A DNA stretch of 64,000 nt. Origin: CAZOOK01 sp964581385 (lineage in GTDB: Bacteria > Pseudomonadota > Gammaproteobacteria > Nevskiales > Nevskiaceae). Of the stretch, positions 27,675 to 37,868 are shown one piece after another. A model generated the notes under the pieces. It saw nothing but the letters and a program-made list of their open reading frames with translations, was not told the DNA's origin and did no database searches. Within the stretch, counting starts at the first letter, position 1, and each line of letters starts with the position of its first letter. The translations under genes were made by a program, and so were the position numbers. The stretch covers positions 18,115 through 82,114 of the forward strand of contig CAZOOK010000027.1 of NCBI GenBank assembly GCA_964581385.1, read 5' to 3'.

Positions 27675-30600
27675 ATGAACCGCGACACCTTGTTCAAAAC
27701 ATTTCTTCGAACGACCGCCGCGCGTTGTGGCTTTTCTCGCGGCGAGCAAATCAGTCAACAAGAACCCGACGATCAGACGCCGCTGCGCGCGGAGCTGTTT
27801 GGCGCTGAGCAGATGGCGCAACACGGTAAGGCTCTGGCGGGTGCGCATGTTCTGAACGGATCCGGTACGCGTGACCGGCTGTTGATGCGGCTGGACGAGA
27901 ACGAGCAGGTTCTCATCGGAACCTGCAACTTGCTGACGGTAGCGGTCAAAGCGAAGCTTCGGATCTCCCCCGCGGGGGAATGGCTGCTCGACAACTTCTA
28001 TCTGATCGAAGAGCAGATCCGCACTGCCAAAAAGCACTTGCCCAAAGGCTACAGTCGGGAACTGCCGCGTCTGGCGCAGGGATCATCCCGAGGATTGCCG
28101 CGTGTGTATGACCTCGCGCTGGAAGTGATCTCCCACGGCGATGGGCGCGTGGACTCGGAAGTGCTGATTCGTTTTGTGACCGCATATCAGACCGTCACGC
28201 CGCTCACGCTGGGCGAGCTCTGGGCGATCCCGATCATGCTGCGCCTCGCACTGATCGAAAATCTGCGGCGCGTTGGCGCGCGGATTAATGCCTCCAGAAT
28301 TCATTTGAACCAGGCGCAGGGCTGGGCTAACCAGATGTTGGAGATCGCGGAAAGCGATCCGAAGAGTCTGATTCTGGTCATCGCCGACATGGCACGGTCG
28401 AGCCCGCCGATGGTGAGTCCATTTGTCGCTGAACTTGCCCGTTGTTTGCAAGGTCGCGGTCCCGCTCTGGCTTTGCCGCTCACTTGGATCGAGCAGCGGC
28501 TGGCTGAATCGAGTCTGACGATCGAGCAACTGGTGCTGTCGGAGAATCAGCAGCAGGCGGCGGATCAGGTTTCGATCAGCAATACCATCGGCAGCCTGCG
28601 TTTCCTGGGGGCGATGGATTGGCGCGTATTCGTCGAGACGATCAGTTCCGTCGAACAGGTTCTGCGGGAGGATATTGGCGGCGTGTATGGCGCAATGGAT
28701 TTCGCCACGCGAGATCGCTACCGGCATGTCGTCGACAGACTTGCTAAGCGCAGCCGCCTGTCTGAAACCGAAATCGCGCGGGAGGCGATCGGGTTGGCAC
28801 GTCGCAGCGCCGAGAGCAAAGGTAGCAACGACCATACTGCGCACGTTGGCTTTTATCTGATCGATCGGGGATTTCCGCAGCTGGAGCACACGGTGGCGGC
28901 GCGCTCTTCCGCAATCGAAATTGTGCGCCGATCGATCGGCCGATCGCCGCTGTTCCTTTATCTCGGGGTGATCGCACTGATAACTGCGGCCTTCGCTGGA
29001 GGCTTGCTTTCTCAGGCACATGACGATGGCGTGCACGGCTGGCGACTCGCGCTGCTCGGGATCCCATTGCTGTTGGCGGCGAGCCAGCTGGCATCGGCAC
29101 TGGCGAACTGGTTCGCAACCTTGCTGATGACGCCGCAATTGTTACCGCGTATGGATTACTCGCGGGGGCTGCCGACGAACATGCGTACGCTCGTGGTGAT
29201 CCCAACCCTGCTTGGCAGCGCGCAGAACATCGATGAACTGCTCGAAGCGCTCGAAGTCCACTTTCTGGGAAATCGGGACGAGCACCTGCATTTTGGTCTG
29301 CTGACCGACTTTCGTGACGCGCTGGAGGAGACGCTGGTCGAGGATGAACCGCTGTTGCGGCAAGCCCGCAATGGCATCGAGAAACTCAACGGGAAATATC
29401 GAAGTTCGGAGAACGATCGTTTTTTCCTGTTCCATCGTCCGCGCCTTTGGAATCCGTCCGAGCGGATCTGGATGGGCTACGAACGCAAGCGCGGCAAGCT
29501 CGCTGATTTGAATTCGGCACTGCGCGGCAATGGCCTGTACCGCTTCTCGCTGGTCGTCGGCGACATCGGAGCCCTGTCGAACGCCAGATATGTCATCACG
29601 TTGGACACCGATACGCAGCTGCCGCGGGATTCGGCGCGGCAGTTTGTCGCTGCGATGGCGCATCCGCTGAACCGTCCGCGCTACGACGAGCGCAGACAGC
29701 GCGTCAGTGGCGGTTACGGCATTCTGCAGCCGCGCATGGCCGCGAGCCTGTCCGGAGCGAACCGTTCGCGGTATGCGCAGCTGTGCGGCAGCGAGCCCGG
29801 CATCGATCCCTATACACGCTCCGTCTCCGATGTTTACCAGGACTTGTTCGGCCAAGGCTCGTTCATCGGCAAGGGCATTTACGATGTGGACGCGTTCGAG
29901 CGCGCGCTCAAGGATCGCTTTCCCGAGAACCAAATTCTCAGTCACGATCTCCTCGAGGGCTGCTACGCACGTTCCGGCTTGCTGAGCGACGTACATCTGT
30001 TCGAGGAATATCCTGCTCGCTATCAGACCGACATGAGTCGCCAGCAGCGCTGGATTCGCGGCGACTGGCAGATTGCGCCTTGGGTGCTGCCATTCGTTCC
30101 CGGCCCCAATCGGCTGCGGCGTCCAGTGGCACGTGGTGCGGCAGGACCAAAGACCTGGTTGCGCAACCCGCTGTCAGCACTGTCGCGTTGGAAGCTAGTC
30201 GACAATCTACGGCGCCATCTCGTCCCCGCGGCATTGATGCTGCTCCTGCTGCTGGGCTGGTCTGCGCTGCCGCAGCCGTGGTTCTGGAGCATGGCGGTGA
30301 TCGGCGTCGTTCTGATTCCGCCGTTGCTGGTTTCGTTGGTGGATGCGTTCCGCAAATCCGAGGAAATGCTCCTGGGCCAGCATCTCGCCGCCGTCCTGAG
30401 TGCAGCTGGACGCAACTTCGAGCTGGCCGGATTCAGGATCGCATGTCTTCCGTATGAAGCAATGCTCAGCCTCGATGCGATTCTGCGTACAACCTGGCGC
30501 ATGTTGATCACGCACCGCGGACTGCTGGAATGGCGCGTGTCCTCAGGCAACGCGGAGTGTGTCAGCACGGCGAGTGGTTCCGCGCCACAAAATCGCCGCA

Positions 30601-33600
30601 TGGAAGCCGCGTCGGAAATGCTAGCTTCCTACCGATCGATGTGGATCGGTCCTGTTGCCGCCGTCGCGGCGGCAGTGGCAGCGAGCGGGTCCGGACCCGC
30701 TGCGCTGGCTGCGGCCGCGCCCATACTGTGCCTTTGGTTTGCGGCGCCTGGCATCGCCTGCTGGCTCAGCCGGCCACTGGTTCGCGACGAGGCGAATCTG
30801 ACCGCCGATCAGACGATCTTCCTGCGCAAGATCGCGCGCAAGACCTGGGTGTTTTTCGAACGCTTCGTCGTCGCCGAGGATCATTGGCTGCCACCCGACA
30901 ATTTTCAGGAGCATCCCGGTCCGATGGTTGCGCATCGCACGTCGCCGAGCAATATAGGCTTGGCGTTGCTGGCGAATCTGTCCGCCTACGATTTTGGCTT
31001 TATTCCTGCTGGATCGCTGATCGAGCGCACTACGAATACGTTCCGGACGATGACGGCGCTGGAACGGCATCAGGGACATTTCTATAACTGGTACGACACG
31101 CTCTCGTTGCGGCCGCTGCCGCCGCGCTACATTTCATCAGTCGATAGCGGCAATCTCGCCGGCCATCTGCTGACCCTGCGCTCGGGTCTACTGGTGCTGC
31201 CGGATCATAAAATTGTGGGCGCACGCCTGTTTGACGGACTTGTCGATACGCTCAACCTTTTCAACGATGTCGCTACCGACGCCTCAATCGCAGCGATTCG
31301 CGCGCCCATTGCCCGATTGCAGGTTTTGCTGAACGCTGCGTGCGCTTTGCGTCCGGCGACACTGCCGGCGGTATTCGAATGTCTGGAGTCAATCACCCAC
31401 TGCGCAGCGACGGTAATCGGCAGCTTCGATGCTGCTGCTGAAAGCGAAGCGGGGGAGTGGGCGCTGGCTTTCCGGCGGCAATGTGAAGATGCGTTCGGCG
31501 AACTGCGATTTCTCGCACCATGGCTCGAATTGCCTGCCGCTGCGAGCAATCTGAGCAAGTTCGTGGTTTCACTGGTCCCGCCGCGTTTCCCACCGCTTGG
31601 GAACATCGATGAAATTCCGACGCTGCGTGAGCTGGCAGAACATGCAACCGACTGGCTGCCGGCCATCGATGCCCGCCTCCATGAGACCATGAAGACGGAG
31701 GAGCAGAGCTGGTTGATCGAGTGTCGCAGGCTGATTGCGTTGGGCGCGGAGCGAGCGGCCGAACGAATCGGAGCCTGTGAAAGGCTGGCACAGCAAGCGA
31801 CCGAATTTGCGACGATGGAATACGAGTTCCTCTACGACAGGGCGCGTCATCTGCTGGCCATCGGCTACAACGTCGATGAGTTCCGGCGCGATGCCAGCTT
31901 CTACGATCTGCTGGCTTCGGAAGCGAGGCTCAGCAGTTTCGTCGCCATCGCGCAGGGACAACTACCGCAGGAAAGCTGGTTTGCGCTGGGTCGGCTGCGA
32001 ACCGCCGCCGGCGGCGAGCCGATTCTGGTGTCGTGGAGCGGCTCGATGTTCGAGTATCTGATGCCGCTGCTGGTGATGCCTTCGTATGACGGCACACTGC
32101 TTGATCAGACCTGTCGCGCGGCGGTGGCGCGGCAAATCAGCTACGGCAATCAGCGTTCACTGCCGTGGGGTGTATCGGAATCCGGCTACAACACCGTAGA
32201 TGCAAGCCTCAGCTATCAATATCACGCGTTCGGTGTGGCCGGTCTCGGGCTCAAGCGCGGGCTGGCGGAAGACTTGGTCGTGGCTCCATATGCTTCAGCG
32301 TTGGCGCTGATGGTGGCACCCGAGGCCGCCTGCGCGAACCTGCAGCGATTGTCAGCTTGCGGACTTGAAGGCCGGTTCGGATTTTATGAGGCCATCGATT
32401 ACACGCCTTCACGCATGGCGCGCGGCCAATCCAGCGTCATCGTGCGTTCGTTCATGGCGCACCACCAGGGCATGACCTTGCTGTCTCTGGCCCATCTGCT
32501 TCTCGGCAGACCCATGCAACGGCGTTTCGAATCGAACCCCTTGTTCCAGGCAACTCTGCTATTGCTGCAAGAACGGATGCCGAAGAACTCAGTGTTCGAG
32601 ACGCGCGTTGCCGCGAATTCTGAAGGCAGTGCTTTCGCTGATGCGCCGGAAATTTCGGTGCAGGCGCCCATCGGTCCGAACACGCCGACACCGGAAGTAC
32701 AGCTGCTGTCGAATGGCCGCTACCACGTCATGGTTACCAACGCGGGCGGCGGCTATAGCCGCTGGAAAGATTTCGCGGTCACACGCTGGCGCGAAGACAG
32801 TACCTGCGACAACTGGGGCACGTTTATCTACCTCCGCGATGTGGACAGCGGCGAGTTCTGGTCGGTTGCTCACCAGCCGACACTCAAGCGTGCTGACAGC
32901 TACGAAGCAATGTTTTCCGAAGGACGCGCCGAATACCGTCGCCGCGACAACGATGTCGAGACCTATTCCGAGATTGTGGTGTCACCGGAAGACGACATCG
33001 AATTGCGTCGAGTGCGCATCACCAACCGGTCGCGCGCGCGCCGTACGATCGAAGTCACCAGTTACGCGGAAGTCGTTCTCGCGTTGCCGGCGGCGGACAT
33101 GATGCAGCCGTCGTTCGGAAATCTGTTTGTGCAGACGGAGATCATCGCCGGTCGCCGCGCGATTCTCTGTACGCGCAGACCGCGCTCCGTCGGCGAGCAC
33201 ACGCCGTGGATGTTTCATCTGCTGGCGGCGCACGGAACCAACATCGGTGAGGTTTCCTATGAGACCGATCGCATGCGCTTCATCGGCCGCGGGCACACGA
33301 TCGCAGCACCGCGGGCGATGAGCGATGACGTCGCGTTATCGGGCAGCCAGGGTTCGGTGCTCGATCCGATCGTCGCCATCCGCTGCCGCATTACACTGGA
33401 AGCCGAACAATCGGCGACGATCGATTGGGTTTCCGGTGCCGCGGACAGCCGCGATGCCTGCATGGCACTGGTCGATAAATACCAGGACCGGCATCTCGCC
33501 GACCGTGTCTTCGATCTTGCCTGGACGCACAGCGGCGTGACGCTGCGGCAGATCAACGCCAGCGAGTCCGACGCGCAACTCTACCGCCGTCTCGCCGGTT

Positions 33601-36578
33601 CGGTTCTCTACGCCAATGCGACGTTGCGCGCCGAATCCAGCGTGCTCATACAGAATCGGCGTGGGCAGTCCGGCTTATGGGGCTATGCGATTTCGGGTGA
33701 CCTGCCGATCGTGCTGCTGAAGATCGCAGACGGGGCCAACATCGAGCTCGCGCGCCAGCTGATCCAGTGCCGCGCGTACTGGCGTCTCAAGGGACTGGCA
33801 GCGGACCTGGTGATCTGGAATGAGGACCATATCGGTTACCGACAGCGACTTCAGGATCAGATTATGGCGCTGATCGCCACCGGCACCGAGGCCCACTCGA
33901 TCGACCGGCCCGGCGGTATCTTCGTACGCTTCGCCGAACAGATTTCGAACGAAGACCGTATTCTGCTGCAATCGGCGGCGCGCGCCATTATTGCCGACAC
34001 CCGTGGAAGCCTGCTCGAGCAGGTCAACTATCGCACCGTGCGCGACAAAAAAACCGCGCATCTGTCACCGACCCGGACTCATCGTCCCGAACCCGCGGCA
34101 GCGCCTGACAAGCTGCGCCGGGATCTCATCCTCGCCAACAACTTCGGCGGATTCACCACAGATGGGAAGGAGTACGTCATCACCACCGCGCAGACGCAAA
34201 TGACGCCGGCGCCCTGGGTAAACGTGCTCGCCAATCCGAACTTCGGAACGGTCATCTCGGAAAGCGGCCTTGCCTACACCTGGAGCGAAAACGCACATGA
34301 GTTCCGGCTGACGCCGTGGAGCGACGACGCAGTAGGCACATCGGGCGGCGAAGCGCTCTATCTGCGCGACGAGGAGAGCGGACACTTCTGGTCGCCCACG
34401 CCGCTACCGAGCCGGGGCGCGATGCCTTACGTCAGTCGTCACGGGTTTGGCTACAGCGTGTTCGAGCACACGGCGGGTGGCATCCGTTCCGAGCTGTGGA
34501 TCTATGTTGATCTGGCGGACACGGTCAAGTTTTCGGTGCTGAAAGTGCGCAATGGATCGGGTCGGGCAAGACGGCTTTCCGCAACCGCGTATGTCGAGTG
34601 GGTGCTCGGCGATCTGCGATCGAAGTCCGCCATGCACGTGGTGACGGAGATTGATGCCACCAGCGGCGCGTTGTTTGCGCGCAACGCCTACAGCACCGAG
34701 TTCGGCGACCGCGTCGCGTTCCTCGATGTTGACGATCTGTCGCGCACGCTGAGCGGTGATCGCACCGAGTTTCTGGGACGCAATGGCACGCTCGCGCATC
34801 CGGACGCAATGACGCGTTCGCGCTTGTCCGGCAGGCTCGGCGCCGCACTCGATCCCTGTGGTGCAATCCAGGTTCCTTTCGAGCTGGCCGATGGTCAGGA
34901 ACGCGAGATCATCTTCCGGCTTGGTGCCGGGCGGAATCTCGATGATGCCCGCGAGCTGGCGCGGCGATTGCGCAAAACGGGTTCGGCGCGCGCTGCGCTT
35001 GAGAAGGTGCAGCAATACTGGAAGCGCACACTCGGCGCCGTACAGATCGAAACGCCTGATACGTCCCTTAACGTGCTGACCAACGGCTGGCTCGTCTACC
35101 AGACGCTAGCCTGCCGCGTGTGGGCACGTAGTGGCTTCTATCAATCAGGCGGCGCGTTCGGCTTCCGCGACCAGCTGCAGGACGCAATGGCGCTGGTGCA
35201 CGCGGAGCCGCGATTGCTGCGCGAACATCTGCTGCGTTGCGCGGGACGTCAGTATCCAGAGGGCGACGTTCAGCACTGGTGGCATCCACCCGTCGGACGT
35301 GGCGTGCGCACACGCTGCTCTGACGACTATCTGTGGCTGCCGCTCGCCGCCTGCCGCTATGTGCTGAGCACCGGCGATAGCGGCGTACTCGACGAGAGTG
35401 TGCCGTTCCTCGATGGCCGCGCGCTCGGCACCGACGAGGAGTCGTACTACGATCTTCCCGGACGCGCCGCGGAGACGACGAGTCTGTACCAACATTGCGT
35501 ACGCGCGATCCTGCACGGCCTCCGCTTCGGCGAGCACGGATTGCCCCTGATGGGCTCCGGCGACTGGAACGACGGCATGAATCTGGTCGGCATTCACGGC
35601 AAGGGCGAAAGCGTCTGGCTGGGATTTTTCCTGTACGAAGTGCTGACCTCATTCGCCGAACTTGCGCGACTGCAGGATGATTCTGCCTTTGTCGAACGTT
35701 GCCGCAAGGAAGCGAAGCAACTGCGCAAGAATCTTGCACAGCATGCCTGGGACGGGGCCTGGTATCGCCGCGCCTGGTTCGACGATGGTTCGCCGATCGG
35801 TTCCTCGATTAATCCCGAGTGCTCGATCGATTCCATCTCGCAGAGTTGGTCGGTGCTGTCCGGCGCGGGCGACACCGAACGCTCGCGCCTGGCGATGGAC
35901 GCCATGGACCGCCGCCTGGTGCGCCGCGGACAGGGAGTTATCCAGTTGCTCGACCCGCCATTCGACAAATCGGCGATGAACCCCGGCTACATCAAGGGCT
36001 ACGTCCCCGGCGTACGCGAGAATGGCGGTCAGTACACGCACGCGGCGGTGTGGGCCGCCATGGCTTTCGCACGTCTGAGCGACAGTCGCCGCGCCTGGGA
36101 ATTGCTGGCGCTGATTAATCCGCTGAACCATGCGCTGACCAAGCAGGCAGTAGCCACCTACAAGGTTGAGCCCTATGTCGTCGCTGCGGATGTCTACGCG
36201 ATTTCGCCGCACACCGGCCGCGGCGGCTGGACTTGGTATACCGGTTCGGCGGGCTGGCTGTACCGTCTGATCGTGGAATCGCTGCTGGGACTGAAGCTGG
36301 AAGACGGCAGGCTGCGGATCACGCCCTGTATCCCCGAGGACTGGAAGGCATTCTCCCTACGCTATCGCTATTGCGATACGACTTATCAGATTGCCGTTCT
36401 GCAAACGCCGGCGGCGGAAGGGACGACCACCTCCACGATCACGCTCGATGGTATCGCGCAAATCGACAGTGCCATTCCTCTGATAGACGACCACCAGAAG
36501 CATGTGGTCGAGGTGAGAATCAAGCGTGCTCCCTTACTCTTTCAGGAAGCCCTCGACGAGATCGATCTGAAGGTGTGA
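27675..36578 (+). CDS. ndvB: Cyclic beta-1,2-glucan synthase (GT84-GH94)
   Basis: A 2967-aa membrane enzyme, close to the roughly 2800 aa of rhizobial NdvB. In that family the protein primes, elongates from UDP-glucose, and cyclises beta-1,2-glucan, which ends up in the periplasm. Hydrophobic helices lie near 425-490, 845-885 and 970-1030. Between the first two groups is the GT84 catalytic part, with LDTDTQLP at 643 (the DxD-type motif) and QQRWIRGDW near 790. The C-terminal half holds GH94 phosphorylase-like modules, with GSGDWNDGMN around residue 2630 carrying the acidic catalytic residue that controls chain length. The frame is intact throughout. It looks monocistronic; a weak terminator follows. 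The product usually serves osmo-adaptation and host or surface interaction. Confidence 0.93.
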   Translation: MNRDTLFKTFLRTTAARCGFSRGEQISQQEPDDQTPLRAELFGAEQMAQHGKALAGAHVLNGSGTRDRLLMRLDENEQVLIGTCNLLTVAVKAKLRISPAGEWLLDNFYLIEEQIRTAKKHLPKGYSRELPRLAQGSSRGLPRVYDLALEVISHGDGRVDSEVLIRFVTAYQTVTPLTLGELWAIPIMLRLALIENLRRVGARINASRIHLNQAQGWANQMLEIAESDPKSLILVIADMARSSPPMVSPFVAELARCLQGRGPALALPLTWIEQRLAESSLTIEQLVLSENQQQAADQVSISNTIGSLRFLGAMDWRVFVETISSVEQVLREDIGGVYGAMDFATRDRYRHVVDRLAKRSRLSETEIAREAIGLARRSAESKGSNDHTAHVGFYLIDRGFPQLEHTVAARSSAIEIVRRSIGRSPLFLYLGVIALITAAFAGGLLSQAHDDGVHGWRLALLGIPLLLAASQLASALANWFATLLMTPQLLPRMDYSRGLPTNMRTLVVIPTLLGSAQNIDELLEALEVHFLGNRDEHLHFGLLTDFRDALEETLVEDEPLLRQARNGIEKLNGKYRSSENDRFFLFHRPRLWNPSERIWMGYERKRGKLADLNSALRGNGLYRFSLVVGDIGALSNARYVITLDTDTQLPRDSARQFVAAMAHPLNRPRYDERRQRVSGGYGILQPRMAASLSGANRSRYAQLCGSEPGIDPYTRSVSDVYQDLFGQGSFIGKGIYDVDAFERALKDRFPENQILSHDLLEGCYARSGLLSDVHLFEEYPARYQTDMSRQQRWIRGDWQIAPWVLPFVPGPNRLRRPVARGAAGPKTWLRNPLSALSRWKLVDNLRRHLVPAALMLLLLLGWSALPQPWFWSMAVIGVVLIPPLLVSLVDAFRKSEEMLLGQHLAAVLSAAGRNFELAGFRIACLPYEAMLSLDAILRTTWRMLITHRGLLEWRVSSGNAECVSTASGSAPQNRRMEAASEMLASYRSMWIGPVAAVAAAVAASGSGPAALAAAAPILCLWFAAPGIACWLSRPLVRDEANLTADQTIFLRKIARKTWVFFERFVVAEDHWLPPDNFQEHPGPMVAHRTSPSNIGLALLANLSAYDFGFIPAGSLIERTTNTFRTMTALERHQGHFYNWYDTLSLRPLPPRYISSVDSGNLAGHLLTLRSGLLVLPDHKIVGARLFDGLVDTLNLFNDVATDASIAAIRAPIARLQVLLNAACALRPATLPAVFECLESITHCAATVIGSFDAAAESEAGEWALAFRRQCEDAFGELRFLAPWLELPAAASNLSKFVVSLVPPRFPPLGNIDEIPTLRELAEHATDWLPAIDARLHETMKTEEQSWLIECRRLIALGAERAAERIGACERLAQQATEFATMEYEFLYDRARHLLAIGYNVDEFRRDASFYDLLASEARLSSFVAIAQGQLPQESWFALGRLRTAAGGEPILVSWSGSMFEYLMPLLVMPSYDGTLLDQTCRAAVARQISYGNQRSLPWGVSESGYNTVDASLSYQYHAFGVAGLGLKRGLAEDLVVAPYASALALMVAPEAACANLQRLSACGLEGRFGFYEAIDYTPSRMARGQSSVIVRSFMAHHQGMTLLSLAHLLLGRPMQRRFESNPLFQATLLLLQERMPKNSVFETRVAANSEGSAFADAPEISVQAPIGPNTPTPEVQLLSNGRYHVMVTNAGGGYSRWKDFAVTRWREDSTCDNWGTFIYLRDVDSGEFWSVAHQPTLKRADSYEAMFSEGRAEYRRRDNDVETYSEIVVSPEDDIELRRVRITNRSRARRTIEVTSYAEVVLALPAADMMQPSFGNLFVQTEIIAGRRAILCTRRPRSVGEHTPWMFHLLAAHGTNIGEVSYETDRMRFIGRGHTIAAPRAMSDDVALSGSQGSVLDPIVAIRCRITLEAEQSATIDWVSGAADSRDACMALVDKYQDRHLADRVFDLAWTHSGVTLRQINASESDAQLYRRLAGSVLYANATLRAESSVLIQNRRGQSGLWGYAISGDLPIVLLKIADGANIELARQLIQCRAYWRLKGLAADLVIWNEDHIGYRQRLQDQIMALIATGTEAHSIDRPGGIFVRFAEQISNEDRILLQSAARAIIADTRGSLLEQVNYRTVRDKKTAHLSPTRTHRPEPAAAPDKLRRDLILANNFGGFTTDGKEYVITTAQTQMTPAPWVNVLANPNFGTVISESGLAYTWSENAHEFRLTPWSDDAVGTSGGEALYLRDEESGHFWSPTPLPSRGAMPYVSRHGFGYSVFEHTAGGIRSELWIYVDLADTVKFSVLKVRNGSGRARRLSATAYVEWVLGDLRSKSAMHVVTEIDATSGALFARNAYSTEFGDRVAFLDVDDLSRTLSGDRTEFLGRNGTLAHPDAMTRSRLSGRLGAALDPCGAIQVPFELADGQEREIIFRLGAGRNLDDARELARRLRKTGSARAALEKVQQYWKRTLGAVQIETPDTSLNVLTNGWLVYQTLACRVWARSGFYQSGGAFGFRDQLQDAMALVHAEPRLLREHLLRCAGRQYPEGDVQHWWHPPVGRGVRTRCSDDYLWLPLAACRYVLSTGDSGVLDESVPFLDGRALGTDEESYYDLPGRAAETTSLYQHCVRAILHGLRFGEHGLPLMGSGDWNDGMNLVGIHGKGESVWLGFFLYEVLTSFAELARLQDDSAFVERCRKEAKQLRKNLAQHAWDGAWYRRAWFDDGSPIGSSINPECSIDSISQSWSVLSGAGDTERSRLAMDAMDRRLVRRGQGVIQLLDPPFDKSAMNPGYIKGYVPGVRENGGQYTHAAVWAAMAFARLSDSRRAWELLALINPLNHALTKQAVATYKVEPYVVAADVYAISPHTGRGGWTWYTGSAGWLYRLIVESLLGLKLEDGRLRITPCIPEDWKAFSLRYRYCDTTYQIAVLQTPAAEGTTTSTITLDGIAQIDSAIPLIDDHQKHVVEVRIKRAPLLFQEALDEIDLKV

Positions 36579-36580
36579 TG

Positions 36581-36613
36581 TGCGCCGGGGCGCAGCCACT
36601 CGTTTTTGTTTTT
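36581..36613 (+). terminator. Candidate rho-independent terminator after ndvB
   Basis: A short GC stem, TGCGCC with GGCGCA and almost no loop, starts three bases after the ndvB stop. It is followed by GTTTTTGTTTTT eight bases later. The stem is small, so termination may be partial. Confidence 0.4.
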
Positions 36614-36810
36614 GAGCTTATGCCGCTGCAATGCCAGCCGAATTTGAGAACGAAGGAGCGATTGCCCGGTGCGTTGCGGCGGACACTTTCTTCTTGCTGC
36701 CCGGATCACTAGCGACAGACAGACCTTCGAATCTCCCGCATGCCCTTTCAGGCGGCAACGCAGCGATCAAAGTATTGGCCGACAGGGCATTCGACGACAG
36801 GCCTTAAGAT

Positions 36811-37017
36811 TCAAGACCTGACTTTCTTGGTCGACCGGTTCGCTGCTGTTGTTTCCAGGAAGCCTTCAAGTGTTGCAAAGGCATTCCGAGCCGCATGCAG
36901 CGCTGTATCGGTTCCAGCTGAGTCCGGTGCGTTGTCAACGAGCCGCGATGTTGCACTTTCCAGCTCGTCGATCTGCGATTGAATAGTTTGAATGAAATCC
37001 ATTGTGATTTGGTTCAT
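36811..37017 (-). CDS. Small helical hypothetical protein
   Basis: A 68-aa frame from the ATG at 37017, in a gap between the ndvB gene and the leftward regulator operon. The frame is open upstream to a TTG at 37059 (82 aa), which is less likely. The sequence reads as one or two amphipathic helices (FIQTIQSQIDELESATSRL, then ARNAFATLEGFLE) and a basic tail. That is the general look of small phasin-like or coiled-coil proteins, but I cannot assign a family. The ribosome binding site is weak. The rest of the gap, 36614-36810, shows nothing. Confidence 0.4.
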   Translation of the reverse strand: MNQITMDFIQTIQSQIDELESATSRLVDNAPDSAGTDTALHAARNAFATLEGFLETTAANRSTKKVRS

Positions 37018-37208
37018 TTTTGCTTGTCGCGATTGTCCAAATTCCCATGCCTCCACCAACCACCGTTGATCCGAAGCAAATCATTGGCCGACAAGGAGCG
37101 AGAAAGCAGTAATGATCAGGGAAGTGTTAGTACATGACAATTGGACAAAAGCCTAGATCGACCTAAGCATTTTCTTTATATTCTAGAAGCTCGGGAAAAA
37201 TCAAGGCT

Positions 37209-37868
37209 TCAGGGCGTAGCCACGTTGCAGCGAATCGCAAGCCGGACGAGTTGAGCGGCATTTTGCAGGTCCAGTTTTTTCATGATGTTGGCGTGATGAA
37301 CGCCGACAGTCTTGGGACTGATGCTTAGGGCAGCAGCGATCTCGGCAACGGATTGACCTTCCGCGAACCGCTGGAATAATTGGAATTCGCGCGCCGAAAG
37401 AGTCCGTAGCGGACCGGTGGAGGCACCCGATATCGCATTGTGAATCAGACCGCCGATCTGCGTGGAGTCTATGAAGCGCGTCCCCATTGCCACTTTGCGT
37501 ACGGCTTCCACCATCTGTCCCATACCGCTGGCCTTGGTCAGATAGCCAACAGCCCCGGCTTCCAGCGTTCGCCGTATCACGGTCTCGTTGTCGTGCATGG
37601 TAAACACTAAAATTCGCGCCGCGGGATCCAGGGTCTTCAGACGGCGGATGGTCTCAAGACCACCGATACCCGGCATGCTCAAATCCAGAATCACCACGTC
37701 GGGTTTGAGCTTCACATACGCCGCGCAGGCGGTTTCGCCATCACCAGCCTCGGCCACCACGCAGATTTCAGAAGTGTTCTCCAGCATGCGGCGGTAGCCA
37801 TCCCGTACCACCGGATGGTCGTCCACCAGCAAAACCGAGATCCGCTCAGAGGCCGGGGGTATTTTCAT
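37209..37868 (-). CDS. NarL/FixJ family response regulator
   Basis: A 219-aa DNA-binding response regulator. The receiver domain has DD near 16-17, phospho-acceptor Asp62 in ILDLSMPG, and the conserved Lys in TKASG. A LuxR-type helix-turn-helix covers about 150-215, with LSAREFQLFQRFAEG and SISPKTVGVHHANIMKKL. It overlaps the end of the upstream histidine kinase gene by 23 bases, so the two are co-translated and very likely cognate. Targets are unknown. The pair resembles NarX/NarL or DegS/DegU in architecture. Confidence 0.95.
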   Translation of the reverse strand: MKIPPASERISVLLVDDHPVVRDGYRRMLENTSEICVVAEAGDGETACAAYVKLKPDVVILDLSMPGIGGLETIRRLKTLDPAARILVFTMHDNETVIRRTLEAGAVGYLTKASGMGQMVEAVRKVAMGTRFIDSTQIGGLIHNAISGASTGPLRTLSAREFQLFQRFAEGQSVAEIAAALSISPKTVGVHHANIMKKLDLQNAAQLVRLAIRCNVATP